Source: Petrimonas sp. (GTDB lineage: Bacteria > Bacteroidota > Bacteroidia > Bacteroidales > Dysgonomonadaceae). Taken from it: a stretch of 36,361 nt of DNA. The notes under the pieces were generated by a model. That model ran no database searches. It was given only the letters and a program-made list of their open reading frames with translations, and had not been told where the DNA came from. The translations under genes were made by a program, and so were the position numbers. Shown one piece after another: positions 15,868-25,871 of the stretch. Within the stretch, counting starts at the first letter, position 1; the number at the start of each line of letters is the position of its first letter. The stretch covers positions 1 through 36,361 of the forward strand of contig JAQVEB010000002.1 of the NCBI GenBank assembly GCA_028698105.1, in the 5' to 3' direction.

Positions 15868-18579
15868 TTATTTCATCGTTTTTGTGAAAGTATGGTTGCC
15901 GCTTCCGACTTCCTTGTAATTTTCTTCCTGTGGCAGATACACTTTGGCAGAACAATTGGGTGGAACGGAAACGTTTAATGTAAACAGGTTATTCTCCTTT
16001 TTCCAGTCAACGGCGATTTTTCCATACAAAGTTTCGTGCGAAGCTTCCACAAATTTTAAATCGCCGACAGGTTGCGGGGCGATAATGATATTTTTATAAC
16101 CTGAGTTATTTTCCGTGTAAATACCTGCGAGCGACCTGTAAAACCACTCTAATATTTGTCCCATCATGAAATGATTCCACGAAGCACCATCCCTCGGATC
16201 CCAAAGTTCCGTGAGGGTTGTTGCGCCAAACTGTAGTTGAAAGCCGTATCCCGGCACTTCGTTGTGATTGTGCATCTTGTACATCACTTCGTTCAATCCG
16301 TTTCTTGCCAGCGCCTGAAACAAATACCGGTTGCCGACATCTCCGGTGGAGAGCCTGTATCCTTTTGCTTCGATATCCTTAACCAGATTATCGAGAACGG
16401 CTTGTTTGTCTTTGGGATCAACTAATCCGGAAAATAAAGGCATTGCATTGGATGCCTGACTCCCTGTCCCGTATTGCTTGGTAGCTCTATTGAAAAACTC
16501 ATTGTTGAAGGCCGTTTTTACCTTTTCCCTGAGATCGGAATAGAAAGTTACATCTTCCTTTTTGTTGAGCATCTCGACCGCTTGCACAAGATAATCAATT
16601 ACCATGTAATAATGCGTAGTTGCCGATAAAGCAATTGGGGTATTTTTTGACGGGCCATAAGGCTCGTTTTCACGATAATCGCACCAATCGCCCAGCCCGT
16701 GAGAAACAATGTGGTTTTTAGCTGTTGTGGTCAGGTAATCAACATATCTCTTCATTACATCGTAATAATTCACAATCAGCGAATTGTCACCGTAAAACTC
16801 GTAGTACATAAACGGAAAAATCACACTGGCGCTTCCCCATTCGGGAGAATCCCGAAAACCGCCTTCGAAAACCACGTATTCGGGAGCGATACTCGTAACC
16901 AACCCGTTCGGTAACTGTGCGTCGCGAATGTCCTGCATAACTTTTGGGGCAAATCTTGCCAGATTGAAATTGTAATATATGCCGGGGCCGTTTAAGTGAA
17001 TTTCTTCCAGCCATCCGAGCTTTTCCCGGTGCGGACAATCGGTGAACACGGCCTGCATATTGCTTTTTATGGCATTTACGATCAAGTTGTGTGCGTTGTT
17101 GAAGATCTCGTTGGAAGAACGGAACCTTCCCACCGATTTGGCAGCGTTATAAACAAAACAAGACTTTATATCTTTTATTACGGGAATGTCCCTGTTATCT
17201 TGATATTCCGGCAGTTTGGCTCCTTCAACCTGAATATATCTGAACCCATAGTACGAAAACCGTGGTTGCCAGGTTTCTTCATTATCACCCTTCAACGTGT
17301 ATTCATAATAATACGGCCCGCCGGATTGCGTTTGATTGATACTGCCGTCATCGTTTACCCGCTCGGCAACCGTCAACCGAATCTTATCGCCGCGTTTTCC
17401 TTTTACGGTAAATACAGGGTAGCCTGAGAGATTTTGTCCCATATCCAGCACATAGGCATCGCCGATTTTTTTACTGTCTTTTATTCCGAAATACTCCATC
17501 TCCCTTACCGGAGTTGAAGTTTGAGGCTTTAGTCCTCCCTTAGGCGCATTATCCACGACTACCGGCAGCCATTTGGAATCATCGAATCCCGAAGTATCCC
17601 ATCCGGCTTGTTCAAGACGCGCATCGTAATCTTCTCCTCCGTACATGCTGTTAAAAACGATGGGGCTTGGAGAGTATTTCCAATCCTTGTTTGAAGTAAT
17701 TTCTTCTTTGGTACCATCGGTATAGGTGATAAAGAGTTTCAAGAAGAGCGTAGGAGGCCCGAAACTTACCTGCATTTTTTTGTAACGGCCGCCTTGTTCG
17801 TTATAAAATCCGTTTCCGAGCAGTACTCCGATCGTATTATCACCTTTTTTTAGTTCATTTGACAAGTCATAAACGTTGTAATAAACAGTCTTGTCGCAAT
17901 CGCTCCACAACGGATTGTATTGATCGTTGCCGATTTTCTTTCCGTTCAAAGATAACTCGTAGTGTCCCAATCCGCTAATGTATATAATCGCATCCTTGAT
18001 TTGTTTTTGTGAGGAAAACGATTTCCGCAGATAAATACTTCTTTTGGACAGCGGATTGGTTTGTCGCCAAAGCTGCGCTTTTTCTGATGTTTCGGCCAAA
18101 GCGTGATAATTCCTTCCCGGAGGGAGATTGGAATCTTCCCTTTTGATGGCGCTTATCCAGTCGGCATTGAGCGTTGTTTTATTTGGCGCTAAACGGAAAT
18201 CGTTTTTTTCGCTCCATTGAGTCCTTTTGTTTTTATGATCCCATATCCGCACCCGCCATTGATACTTTTCTCCAGGATTTAATTTTATTTTTCCCGTGTA
18301 CGGCACAAGTTGGCTTTTAACGGATTTTATTTTTCCTGAATTCCAGACTCTTTTATTTTTATGGTCGAATATTTCTAATTCATAGGCAGTTTGTGCAACT
18401 CCGTTTTCTGTTGATTGTAATTGCCATCCGAAACGGGGGGGGTGGCCTTCAACCAATAGCGGAAATTCTTCATGCTCACAAACAAGCTTGCCAAACTTTA
18501 AATTAACTGACGAATTATTCTGACCAAAGCCGAGATTGATTGAAGTAAAAGCAACGAAAAGGATAAATATTTTTTTCAT
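15868..18579 (-). CDS. GH78 alpha-L-rhamnosidase with altered GWLEE motif
   Basis: 903 aa exported rhamnosidase. The start at 18579 is chosen because MKKIFILFVAFTSINLGFG is a clean signal peptide and the gene then begins 7 nt after the isomerase stop; an upstream in-frame ATG (18612) would overlap that gene. Beta domains precede the catalytic barrel. The acid motif is DCPHREKLGWLEE: E519 is kept, but the usual closing Asp of GWTGD is replaced by Glu (residues 524-526 are LEE). The base region GATTLTELWD has E791. The catalytic pair is therefore present, while one substrate-contact position differs from the other four GH78 proteins here. Confidence 0.93.
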   Translation of the reverse strand: MKKIFILFVAFTSINLGFGQNNSSVNLKFGKLVCEHEEFPLLVEGHPPRFGWQLQSTENGVAQTAYELEIFDHKNKRVWNSGKIKSVKSQLVPYTGKIKLNPGEKYQWRVRIWDHKNKRTQWSEKNDFRLAPNKTTLNADWISAIKREDSNLPPGRNYHALAETSEKAQLWRQTNPLSKRSIYLRKSFSSQKQIKDAIIYISGLGHYELSLNGKKIGNDQYNPLWSDCDKTVYYNVYDLSNELKKGDNTIGVLLGNGFYNEQGGRYKKMQVSFGPPTLFLKLFITYTDGTKEEITSNKDWKYSPSPIVFNSMYGGEDYDARLEQAGWDTSGFDDSKWLPVVVDNAPKGGLKPQTSTPVREMEYFGIKDSKKIGDAYVLDMGQNLSGYPVFTVKGKRGDKIRLTVAERVNDDGSINQTQSGGPYYYEYTLKGDNEETWQPRFSYYGFRYIQVEGAKLPEYQDNRDIPVIKDIKSCFVYNAAKSVGRFRSSNEIFNNAHNLIVNAIKSNMQAVFTDCPHREKLGWLEEIHLNGPGIYYNFNLARFAPKVMQDIRDAQLPNGLVTSIAPEYVVFEGGFRDSPEWGSASVIFPFMYYEFYGDNSLIVNYYDVMKRYVDYLTTTAKNHIVSHGLGDWCDYRENEPYGPSKNTPIALSATTHYYMVIDYLVQAVEMLNKKEDVTFYSDLREKVKTAFNNEFFNRATKQYGTGSQASNAMPLFSGLVDPKDKQAVLDNLVKDIEAKGYRLSTGDVGNRYLFQALARNGLNEVMYKMHNHNEVPGYGFQLQFGATTLTELWDPRDGASWNHFMMGQILEWFYRSLAGIYTENNSGYKNIIIAPQPVGDLKFVEASHETLYGKIAVDWKKENNLFTLNVSVPPNCSAKVYLPQEENYKEVGSGNHTFTKTMK

Positions 18580-18586
18580 ATTTCTG

Positions 18587-20014
18587 TTATTTACGGATTT
18601 CTTCACACACATTGATCATGGGGATACCTAACAAAAATGCAATTTTTTCAATTTTATTAGCTACATGTCCAACTCCTATTGCACAATGATGCGATGGGCC
18701 ATATTTACTCCACGTGTTCACGAAATCGCGGATATTGCACGAGAAACGGTAACGGCTGTTCGTATTTCCGGTTTCTAAAATCGGACCCTCAACAGAATCA
18801 CCTTCGGCAACCAACAGAAAAACAGAATCTTTGCCCTCTACTACCGAAAGTAAGGTTACAGGCCCGTGTTTTACAGACATTTGAATGGATAATCCGGTAC
18901 CCGGTTTCCCGTGATATACGGGCAGCGGAACCAGTTTCACACGGCCTTCCGCTATATTAAAATGAGCAGGTCCGTCATGGCCCAGGAAAACCACATTATC
19001 CTTAAAATCCATCAGATAAAACTCGGAGAATGAACCTCCGGAGCCCAATTCGCTCATGATTTTCATAGCATGTGCATTTTTTACTTCACATTCACCCGCA
19101 ACAGGAATATTTTTGCCTGTTAGCAATGTATTACCGGCAATTACCGAAGTGATGATATTTTCATAATCATTTCCCGGTTGCCCTTCGTAATAATATGCCA
19201 GTGACTTCAATTGATATGTTTCTATTAGTTTATCCAGAGCAACGGACGTTTTTGCGGCACGTTCAATTTCTTTTGAACTGCATTTTTTATCAATTTCGAA
19301 AACGGATTCAAATTCCGATACTTTTTCATTTATTTCCTCCGAAGAAACTTCATCGCGAAGCTTTTTCAATTCGCACATTTCCAATATTTCGAAATGAGTG
19401 CCAAATGTTACGCTTTGTTTGGTTAAATCGGTATAAACATCAAGCATCCCTCCGTAGTAATTTCCCAAAACGCCCATTCGGTTATCCTGTAATGCTTTTA
19501 CAACCTTTACGGCATCTATCCAGCTTCTGATTTCATCCCACACGTTGTCTTCATGCAAGTGCCCGGTAATAGTATGGTAACGGGTATTAGCCTTGTTCAT
19601 TACGGATGCTATTTCGGGTATGGCACATGCCTGACAGTGTTCGAGCCAAATTCCTGTTTTCTCGGCATAATCATCCAAAGCATTGAACTTTTGGTAGTCC
19701 AAACTCTCCACCGGTTGTAAATTCAGCAATATGAACGGAACTTTTGCTTGTCTTGCAATCGGAAGAATGGTTGACGATAAAGCATAGGTTGATACAAAAA
19801 GAAAGATCAAATCTACATTGCTGTTGCTAAGCAAGACCGCAGTGCTTTTTGCTTTATCTATATTATCTACCATTCCGGCATCCACTACTTCTGCGCCAAA
19901 ACTTTCGATTTTACTTTTTATTTGGCTGTGATATCCTTTGAGGTTATTTAATAAAGATCCGAATTGTCCCCAATACGTATCTAAACCAACACTAAATAAT
20001 CCGACTTTACTCAT
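18587..20014 (-). CDS. AraA/FucI-fold sugar isomerase-like protein
   Basis: 475 aa with no signal peptide, so cytoplasmic, unlike its neighbours. The protein resembles the L-arabinose/L-fucose isomerase superfamily. Putative Mn-binding residues are E308 (VAGECEV), E331 (FSEFYLMDF), H346 (FLGHDGPAHF) and a histidine in PSHHCAIGVGH (442-450). The order and spacing resemble E306, E333, H350 and H450 of E. coli AraA. It would interconvert an aldose and a ketose. In a PUL full of rhamnosidases the substrate may be L-rhamnose or another deoxy or pentose sugar released with it. It is not the classical RhaA fold. It lies 24 nt downstream of the GH106-like gene and 7 nt upstream of a GH78 gene. Confidence 0.75.
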   Translation of the reverse strand: MSKVGLFSVGLDTYWGQFGSLLNNLKGYHSQIKSKIESFGAEVVDAGMVDNIDKAKSTAVLLSNSNVDLIFLFVSTYALSSTILPIARQAKVPFILLNLQPVESLDYQKFNALDDYAEKTGIWLEHCQACAIPEIASVMNKANTRYHTITGHLHEDNVWDEIRSWIDAVKVVKALQDNRMGVLGNYYGGMLDVYTDLTKQSVTFGTHFEILEMCELKKLRDEVSSEEINEKVSEFESVFEIDKKCSSKEIERAAKTSVALDKLIETYQLKSLAYYYEGQPGNDYENIITSVIAGNTLLTGKNIPVAGECEVKNAHAMKIMSELGSGGSFSEFYLMDFKDNVVFLGHDGPAHFNIAEGRVKLVPLPVYHGKPGTGLSIQMSVKHGPVTLLSVVEGKDSVFLLVAEGDSVEGPILETGNTNSRYRFSCNIRDFVNTWSKYGPSHHCAIGVGHVANKIEKIAFLLGIPMINVCEEIRK

Positions 20015-20038
20015 TTCTTTGAAATTAAATTATTAAAA

Positions 20039-23000
20039 TTAATATACCAAATCGAAATCTTCAAACAAGCCGTAATCAATCATCTTGTATTCGGCAGGAA
20101 GTATTGGAGCATTTATATTTCTCCAGTTGAAAGGTCCAGCTAAGCCTTGGGATGGATTGTTATAGTGAGGGCCTAACAGGTTTCTTAAACTGCCAATAAC
20201 GCACACATCAATTTGATTTTTTCCCTTTTGCAAATAAGACGATATATCGAGCATATAAGGATCAAAACCGATAATTCCTGCCTTTTTATTGTTAACATAG
20301 ACTTCACAAACAGTACCATTCCATTTGCCGAGCTTAACAAAGTAATTCTTATTTATATCTTCAATTGAATATGTTTTGCTGTATTTTACATCCCAGGAGT
20401 AAAAAGGTTGATCTTGCTCTTTCCAACTTCCTAAAGTTAATTCCTTTTTTGCATAGTTAATGCTCCATCCAATATTTTCAGGAACAACCGTAAAATCTCC
20501 CAATATATAGATGGGCTCTATTTCAGCGAAAACACTCATTGGATTGACGCTCACTTCAACTTTATTTGTTCCGTTCTTCAAATATTCCCCAACAGTATAT
20601 ACCCCGAAAGACTTATCTAACCACCATTCTCCATTCATTGCAGAAACTTTCTTTCCGTTAACACTGACGGAAAATAATTCCGGCCTTTCCACTACGAGTT
20701 TTGTGTTGTTATCTAAATTTACGTTGACTTTAAAATTATATGTAACTTTAAATCCTCCGTTGGAGAAAGTGTCTCTTTCGATAATATTCTTTTTGAATTG
20801 TACCGATGAATTCCATGGATTTCCTGTTTCAAAACCGTTTGATTTAAAAACAATATCCGTAGCTTTGGATACATGAATATTCGGTTCAAGTTTTCCATTG
20901 ATCTCGAGATCACAAAAATCAATAGGGAGGACGTTGTCTTTTAACCGTGAAACAATTGTTTCAGTATCGCCTTTTACTGTGTTTGTTTGTTGAATTGATT
21001 GCCGTTGAGGGTAATTATTGATTTTTTTTCTCGAGGAAAATAAAAGTAAGCTGCCGGAAGGTTGAAGCTGAAATTCGAAAGATAACTGTCCTTTTTCTCC
21101 TTTTTCTGAAGGATATGTGTACATTTTTCCTTCAAGGGCATCCAATTCGATGAGTGACGTTCCTTTCAAAGATACTTTTCCGGTTGAAGGCTCACTCATG
21201 GAAGAATTGACGATAAACAATATTTCACCGTCCGAATAATTATTTCTGTAATGATACAGGTCTCCACCGGTATGCGTTATTTTGCATGCTTGCTCCGACA
21301 ATAGATTGCCGATTACTTCAGTAGTTAAATCCGTAAAATGTTGTACGCTGCTTTGATTTAACAGATTGCTCAATTTGTCGTTGACTTCGCCATCAACCAT
21401 CGTGGGTTTGGAAAAGCAAATCAACTTACCACCGGAATCGACAAATCTGCTCAAGAGTTCGAATGTTGGCTTGCCGATATTTTCGGTAAGCGGTGGAATT
21501 ACTACTGTTTTGTATTGTGCTTTGCCGATGATGAAATTATTGCGCTGAATTTTTCCGTTATCCTTTATTATGTTTTCAGAGGCCAAATCATATTCTATCT
21601 GACTCTTTTCCATTTTTGTAACAAAAGATTGGAAATTCTTTCCAATTTCCATCAATTGGGGATTACTTCCGGTGTGTGAATAATAGCACCATAAAGTAGA
21701 ATTCGGTTCAATAACAACGATATTATTTATTTGAACTCCTTCACTTAAAACATATGATAACCTGCCGAAATAGTCGTTCATGTACTTATAATTATTCCAC
21801 CAGGGAGAATGATACGTGAAAACGGGCGGGTAATCATATTTACGTGCTCCTTTCAAGGTTTGATGCGATAAATGCTGGTTCATGAAATTTACGCCCAATG
21901 CGTATTCCCAATCTCCCAATCGTTTTAAATCTTTAAAGGTAACATCCCATCCACCGCCGCCATAAGTTTCACTCAACGTTCTTTCATACCCCATTTGATT
22001 TGCGACACTGCGAACTTCTTTTACCGATCTTACATTTCCAAACTGTGCTTGCGGAGATACGTCATTAAACTGATTGAATAACATGTCAATTCCCGGCATT
22101 TGATGCCAGGCATACATGGCCATATTATCAGGCCCGTCGTTCATATTGGGCCATCCGTGTTCCCAATAATGTCCCGTCCATACCAGATTCTTCGCTTCAG
22201 TATATTCAAACCACGGCTTAGACCATCGGTCTATAAATAGTTGAAGCAAGGTTTCCATATAATGATATCGGACTTTTTTCCAATCGCCGGTTTCTTCACT
22301 CAAGAGCGGCAAAAAGTCTTTTAAATCGTATCCCCACTTAGCTTTAAAAACATCAAAAAGATCGGGTGTCCATCTAAAGCCACCGGATGTTACAATGTTA
22401 GGCTCATCCGTAAAAACACCTCTTACTGTTTTACCGTAGTCGCCTCCCAGTACTCTGTTATATCCATCCATGGTTGCATCGATAAATTTCTGCGTTACGC
22501 CGGGCAATAATAAATCCACATACGAATAACCGGCGTACCATGGAGAACGACCATAAAATGTCTTTTGGTATAAATAATAATTTCCTTCCTTACCTTTATA
22601 ATCATTGATTTGCGAAGTGATATCCAGGTATTTATCGTTTGAGTTAAGCAAACATAAATAATATTCGGGCAGGGAATCGGGTAGGAGACTGTATTTCGTT
22701 AATTTTAGTCCTTGCCCCTGATTGAACGACTCCGGCATTTGATCCGGGACATGACCACCCGCAAATCCGCTCGGATATGAATTTTCATCATAAATCCACG
22801 CTTCCATGCCATATTCTGTAGCTTTATCTACTGCATACTTATAAAGTTCAAGCCATTCATCCGAAAGGTATTCAGTAACCAACCCCGGCCTGGGATGAAC
22901 GAAAAAACCCCCGAATCCTGCATCGTGAAGTTCGGTTATCATTCTGTCTAATTCGGGTTTAGTTATAATTTCGTTAAATACTAAAAGGGGACTCGATCTG

Positions 23001-23140
23001 AACTCACTACCCGGATTCACAAACTTCTTCTCGATTTCTTTAAAAGTAAATTTTTCTGTTTCGTTGCTTCCGCAGCTTATAAATAACGTATTTAAAACTG
23101 CAAAATATATGAGAATGAGCAATATATTTATCCTATTCAT
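20039..23140 (-). CDS. GH106-like glycoside hydrolase, lipoprotein
   Basis: 1033 aa. The signal LNTLFISC gives a lipidated Cys23, so it is likely surface or periplasmic. The N-terminal (beta/alpha)-barrel region has GFGGFFVHPRPGL (75-87), WIYDENSYPSGFAGG (115-129) and VFTDEPN (242-248, E246 a candidate catalytic residue). A beta-rich middle and a C-terminal jelly-roll sugar-binding region follow (CEVYVNNKKAGIIGFDPYML). The layout and length fit the large GH106/PF17132-type family, which includes alpha-L-rhamnosidases. Sequence alone does not prove rhamnosidase activity. It is in tight order with the isomerase and GH78 genes. Confidence 0.78.
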   Translation of the reverse strand: MNRINILLILIYFAVLNTLFISCGSNETEKFTFKEIEKKFVNPGSEFRSSPLLVFNEIITKPELDRMITELHDAGFGGFFVHPRPGLVTEYLSDEWLELYKYAVDKATEYGMEAWIYDENSYPSGFAGGHVPDQMPESFNQGQGLKLTKYSLLPDSLPEYYLCLLNSNDKYLDITSQINDYKGKEGNYYLYQKTFYGRSPWYAGYSYVDLLLPGVTQKFIDATMDGYNRVLGGDYGKTVRGVFTDEPNIVTSGGFRWTPDLFDVFKAKWGYDLKDFLPLLSEETGDWKKVRYHYMETLLQLFIDRWSKPWFEYTEAKNLVWTGHYWEHGWPNMNDGPDNMAMYAWHQMPGIDMLFNQFNDVSPQAQFGNVRSVKEVRSVANQMGYERTLSETYGGGGWDVTFKDLKRLGDWEYALGVNFMNQHLSHQTLKGARKYDYPPVFTYHSPWWNNYKYMNDYFGRLSYVLSEGVQINNIVVIEPNSTLWCYYSHTGSNPQLMEIGKNFQSFVTKMEKSQIEYDLASENIIKDNGKIQRNNFIIGKAQYKTVVIPPLTENIGKPTFELLSRFVDSGGKLICFSKPTMVDGEVNDKLSNLLNQSSVQHFTDLTTEVIGNLLSEQACKITHTGGDLYHYRNNYSDGEILFIVNSSMSEPSTGKVSLKGTSLIELDALEGKMYTYPSEKGEKGQLSFEFQLQPSGSLLLFSSRKKINNYPQRQSIQQTNTVKGDTETIVSRLKDNVLPIDFCDLEINGKLEPNIHVSKATDIVFKSNGFETGNPWNSSVQFKKNIIERDTFSNGGFKVTYNFKVNVNLDNNTKLVVERPELFSVSVNGKKVSAMNGEWWLDKSFGVYTVGEYLKNGTNKVEVSVNPMSVFAEIEPIYILGDFTVVPENIGWSINYAKKELTLGSWKEQDQPFYSWDVKYSKTYSIEDINKNYFVKLGKWNGTVCEVYVNNKKAGIIGFDPYMLDISSYLQKGKNQIDVCVIGSLRNLLGPHYNNPSQGLAGPFNWRNINAPILPAEYKMIDYGLFEDFDLVY

Positions 23141-23165
23141 ATTTTAAAATATTAAATTTGAAAAT

Positions 23166-25859
23166 TTATTTTATCGTAAACCTGTAAGCCCCGGCCTTTA
23201 AATTCACAACATGCTGATCTTGTTCCGCTTTAACTGTCTGAATTAACGGATTCTTTTCAAGCGTTTTGTTATTCTCTCTAATATTCTTTCCGTTCAAGTG
23301 TAAAGTTGCCGTACTGTTTGCGGGCACTATTACGCTGTATTCTATCGTTTTACTTTTTCTTTGCCACGATGAAGCGATATCACCATACGGCCCGTTGTGC
23401 GAAGCTTCAAAATGCGATAACCCGGAAACAAAATTCGGTTTGAGAATAATATTTTTGAATCCGGGTTGGCTTTCGTCCGGAAAAATTCCACCCAAAGCTT
23501 TGTAATACCACGCATTAATTTCACCGAACATAATATGGTTCATTGAAACATCGTGAGCGGCATCGAGCGGCCAATTTTCGTAAAATGTTGTAGCTCCGTT
23601 TACAATCCACCAGCCCCACGATGGAAAAGTTTCTTGCGATGCTACTTCGTAGGCCAGTTGTGCGTATCCGTTTTCGCTCAAGGCATTCAGGATGGTTTTG
23701 GTTCCCAATAATCCCACATCAATGTGTTTGTTATCTTGTTCCACCCGTTTTGCCAAATTTTCAGCGACCTTGCTCCTTAATTCATCGGGAACCAAATTCC
23801 AATACAACGCAACACTTAATTCTGTTTGCAATCCGCTTCCGTAAATTCCGGTTTCGTAATTGAGGAATTTCTTATTGATGGCTGATTTTATTTTCTCAGC
23901 GAGAGCAGAATATTTTTCAAAATCAGCTGTTTTCCCAAATAATTTTGCTGTTTTGGCAAGAATAAGCGCATCAATGTAATAATACGTGCTCGAAGTGTAT
24001 TCTTTTGGCGTTACCGATTTTACAGGAACCCAATCTCCCAATCCCCAATCGGTTAATCCCGAAGGATATTGTTCGTTAATATAATCCACATATCGTTTAA
24101 TATTGTCATAGCATAATTCAAGCAATCTTGAATCGCCGTAAAAAAGATAAATATTCCACGGAATAATGGCTATGGTGCTCGTCCAGTCCGGCCCGTTGGC
24201 CCACTGGTAACCCCATCCGCTGGACGGAATAATGGCCGGAAGCACGCCGTTGGGTTGTTGTTCATCACGATGATCTGCCAGCCACTTTTCGTACACGGTG
24301 ATTCCATCAAAATTGTACAATCCTACTTCTATGGCTATGTGAGCGTCGCCCGTCCAGCCGTTTTTCTCCCGTTGAGGACAATCGGTAGGATAGCCGAATA
24401 AATTAGACAAATAAGATACGTTTGATGCCTGCCAGGCCTTGTTCAACGTGTTGTTGGACGAGTTTATCTTCCCAATCGGCGGAACATCGCTGTGCATAAA
24501 ATAAGCCGTAAGGTTTTCTTTGGTCAGATTCAACGGTTGATCTGTTGTAACTTCCACGTATTGAAATCCTTTGTAGTTGAAACGGGGCATAAATTCATCC
24601 TCTTTTTTGCCACTGAGAATAAAAATATCGGTTTGAAAAGGATCGGAATCGTCCGTCGGACGATAGTGTACATCAATATTCGACATATCTGCGCGCCCGT
24701 TCGAATCTAATCTTTCAACATGCTTTAATCGAATAGTTGTACCTTCAGGTCCGTTTACTCTCATTTTAATTACACCCGACATATTTTGTCCGAAATCGTA
24801 AAGCCACGTTCGGTCGTCTATTTTCTTCAGGCTAACAGCTTGATATTCTATGACGTTCCGAATAGGATGCAGAGCTTGAGCCACAATATTTTGAGACGGC
24901 GCACCCGTTGTGTAAATACCTTTCCATCCTTTTGCATCGAAATTGGGAGTGTCCCATCCGGATTGTTCTTTTCGGGCATCGTAATGTTCTGCCGTGTAAA
25001 TGCTGTTGAAAATAACCGGACTTTCCGAAGTCTGCCATCTTTCATCTGTACCGATAATTTCTTTAGTTCCATCGGAATAGGTTATGTGCAAATCCATACA
25101 AAATTTAGGACGGGCGCGCCACGGAGCTTTGTCGAAATACCATACGGCTGTAGATTGATGATTATACCAACCGTTTCCTAACAAAACACCAATTGCATTG
25201 TCACCTTGTTTCAAGTTGTCCGTTACATCATATATTACATACAGGTTTCGTCTGTCAAAACGTGTGTACATCGGATCAAGCCGATGATTACCGATGCGCC
25301 TTCCGTTAATGGAAAGTTCGTAAAGTCCTGCTGCAACAATGTATGCTCTTGCAGATTGGATGGTTTTGTTCGTTTTGAAAGCTCTTCGAAAATAAGCCGC
25401 CGGTTTGAGGTTGAAATCGTACGTATCGGTAATCCATTTTCCTTTCCATCTATGTTGTCCCATCATTCCGGTTTCAAAAAAATAAGGTTGCGACCACGAT
25501 GACCACTGTTTGTTTTCGTCTTGAACGCGGACACTCCAGAAATAGCGAGTGAAAGGTTGTAACTCTGCACCCCGATAAATTACAGGGATAACAGATGTAT
25601 TCACGATTCCCGATTCCCACGCATTTCCTTTCCCCGAAGCAACTTCCGACTCTGATGTTCCTACGGACAGTTCATAAGCCAACTGTGAGTTTCCGGGTTT
25701 TTGCGACTCCATTTGCCACGTAAAACGTGGATGCGTTTCGTCTATCCCGATGGGATTGTCCAAATATTCACATTTCAGGTTCTTAACGCTTATCTGCGAA
25801 TATATTGAGAATTGAATGATAAACAGGGTTAGACAAAGAATGATTGCTTTTTTATTCAT
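23166..25859 (-). CDS. GH78 alpha-L-rhamnosidase
   Basis: 897 aa exported enzyme with a signal peptide ending at FSIYSQ (22). N-terminal beta domains carry the conserved NGRRIGNHRLDP sugar-binding-like stretch (185-196). The acid motif DCPQREKNGWTGD is at 493-505 with E498, and the base motif GATTFYENW has E761. A C-terminal beta domain closes the protein. Both catalytic residues are intact. It starts 12 nt after the preceding GH78 stop and is followed 25 nt later by the GH106-like gene, so it is part of the same operon. Confidence 0.94.
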   Translation of the reverse strand: MNKKAIILCLTLFIIQFSIYSQISVKNLKCEYLDNPIGIDETHPRFTWQMESQKPGNSQLAYELSVGTSESEVASGKGNAWESGIVNTSVIPVIYRGAELQPFTRYFWSVRVQDENKQWSSWSQPYFFETGMMGQHRWKGKWITDTYDFNLKPAAYFRRAFKTNKTIQSARAYIVAAGLYELSINGRRIGNHRLDPMYTRFDRRNLYVIYDVTDNLKQGDNAIGVLLGNGWYNHQSTAVWYFDKAPWRARPKFCMDLHITYSDGTKEIIGTDERWQTSESPVIFNSIYTAEHYDARKEQSGWDTPNFDAKGWKGIYTTGAPSQNIVAQALHPIRNVIEYQAVSLKKIDDRTWLYDFGQNMSGVIKMRVNGPEGTTIRLKHVERLDSNGRADMSNIDVHYRPTDDSDPFQTDIFILSGKKEDEFMPRFNYKGFQYVEVTTDQPLNLTKENLTAYFMHSDVPPIGKINSSNNTLNKAWQASNVSYLSNLFGYPTDCPQREKNGWTGDAHIAIEVGLYNFDGITVYEKWLADHRDEQQPNGVLPAIIPSSGWGYQWANGPDWTSTIAIIPWNIYLFYGDSRLLELCYDNIKRYVDYINEQYPSGLTDWGLGDWVPVKSVTPKEYTSSTYYYIDALILAKTAKLFGKTADFEKYSALAEKIKSAINKKFLNYETGIYGSGLQTELSVALYWNLVPDELRSKVAENLAKRVEQDNKHIDVGLLGTKTILNALSENGYAQLAYEVASQETFPSWGWWIVNGATTFYENWPLDAAHDVSMNHIMFGEINAWYYKALGGIFPDESQPGFKNIILKPNFVSGLSHFEASHNGPYGDIASSWQRKSKTIEYSVIVPANSTATLHLNGKNIRENNKTLEKNPLIQTVKAEQDQHVVNLKAGAYRFTIK

Positions 25860-25871
25860 GATTTTTTGATT

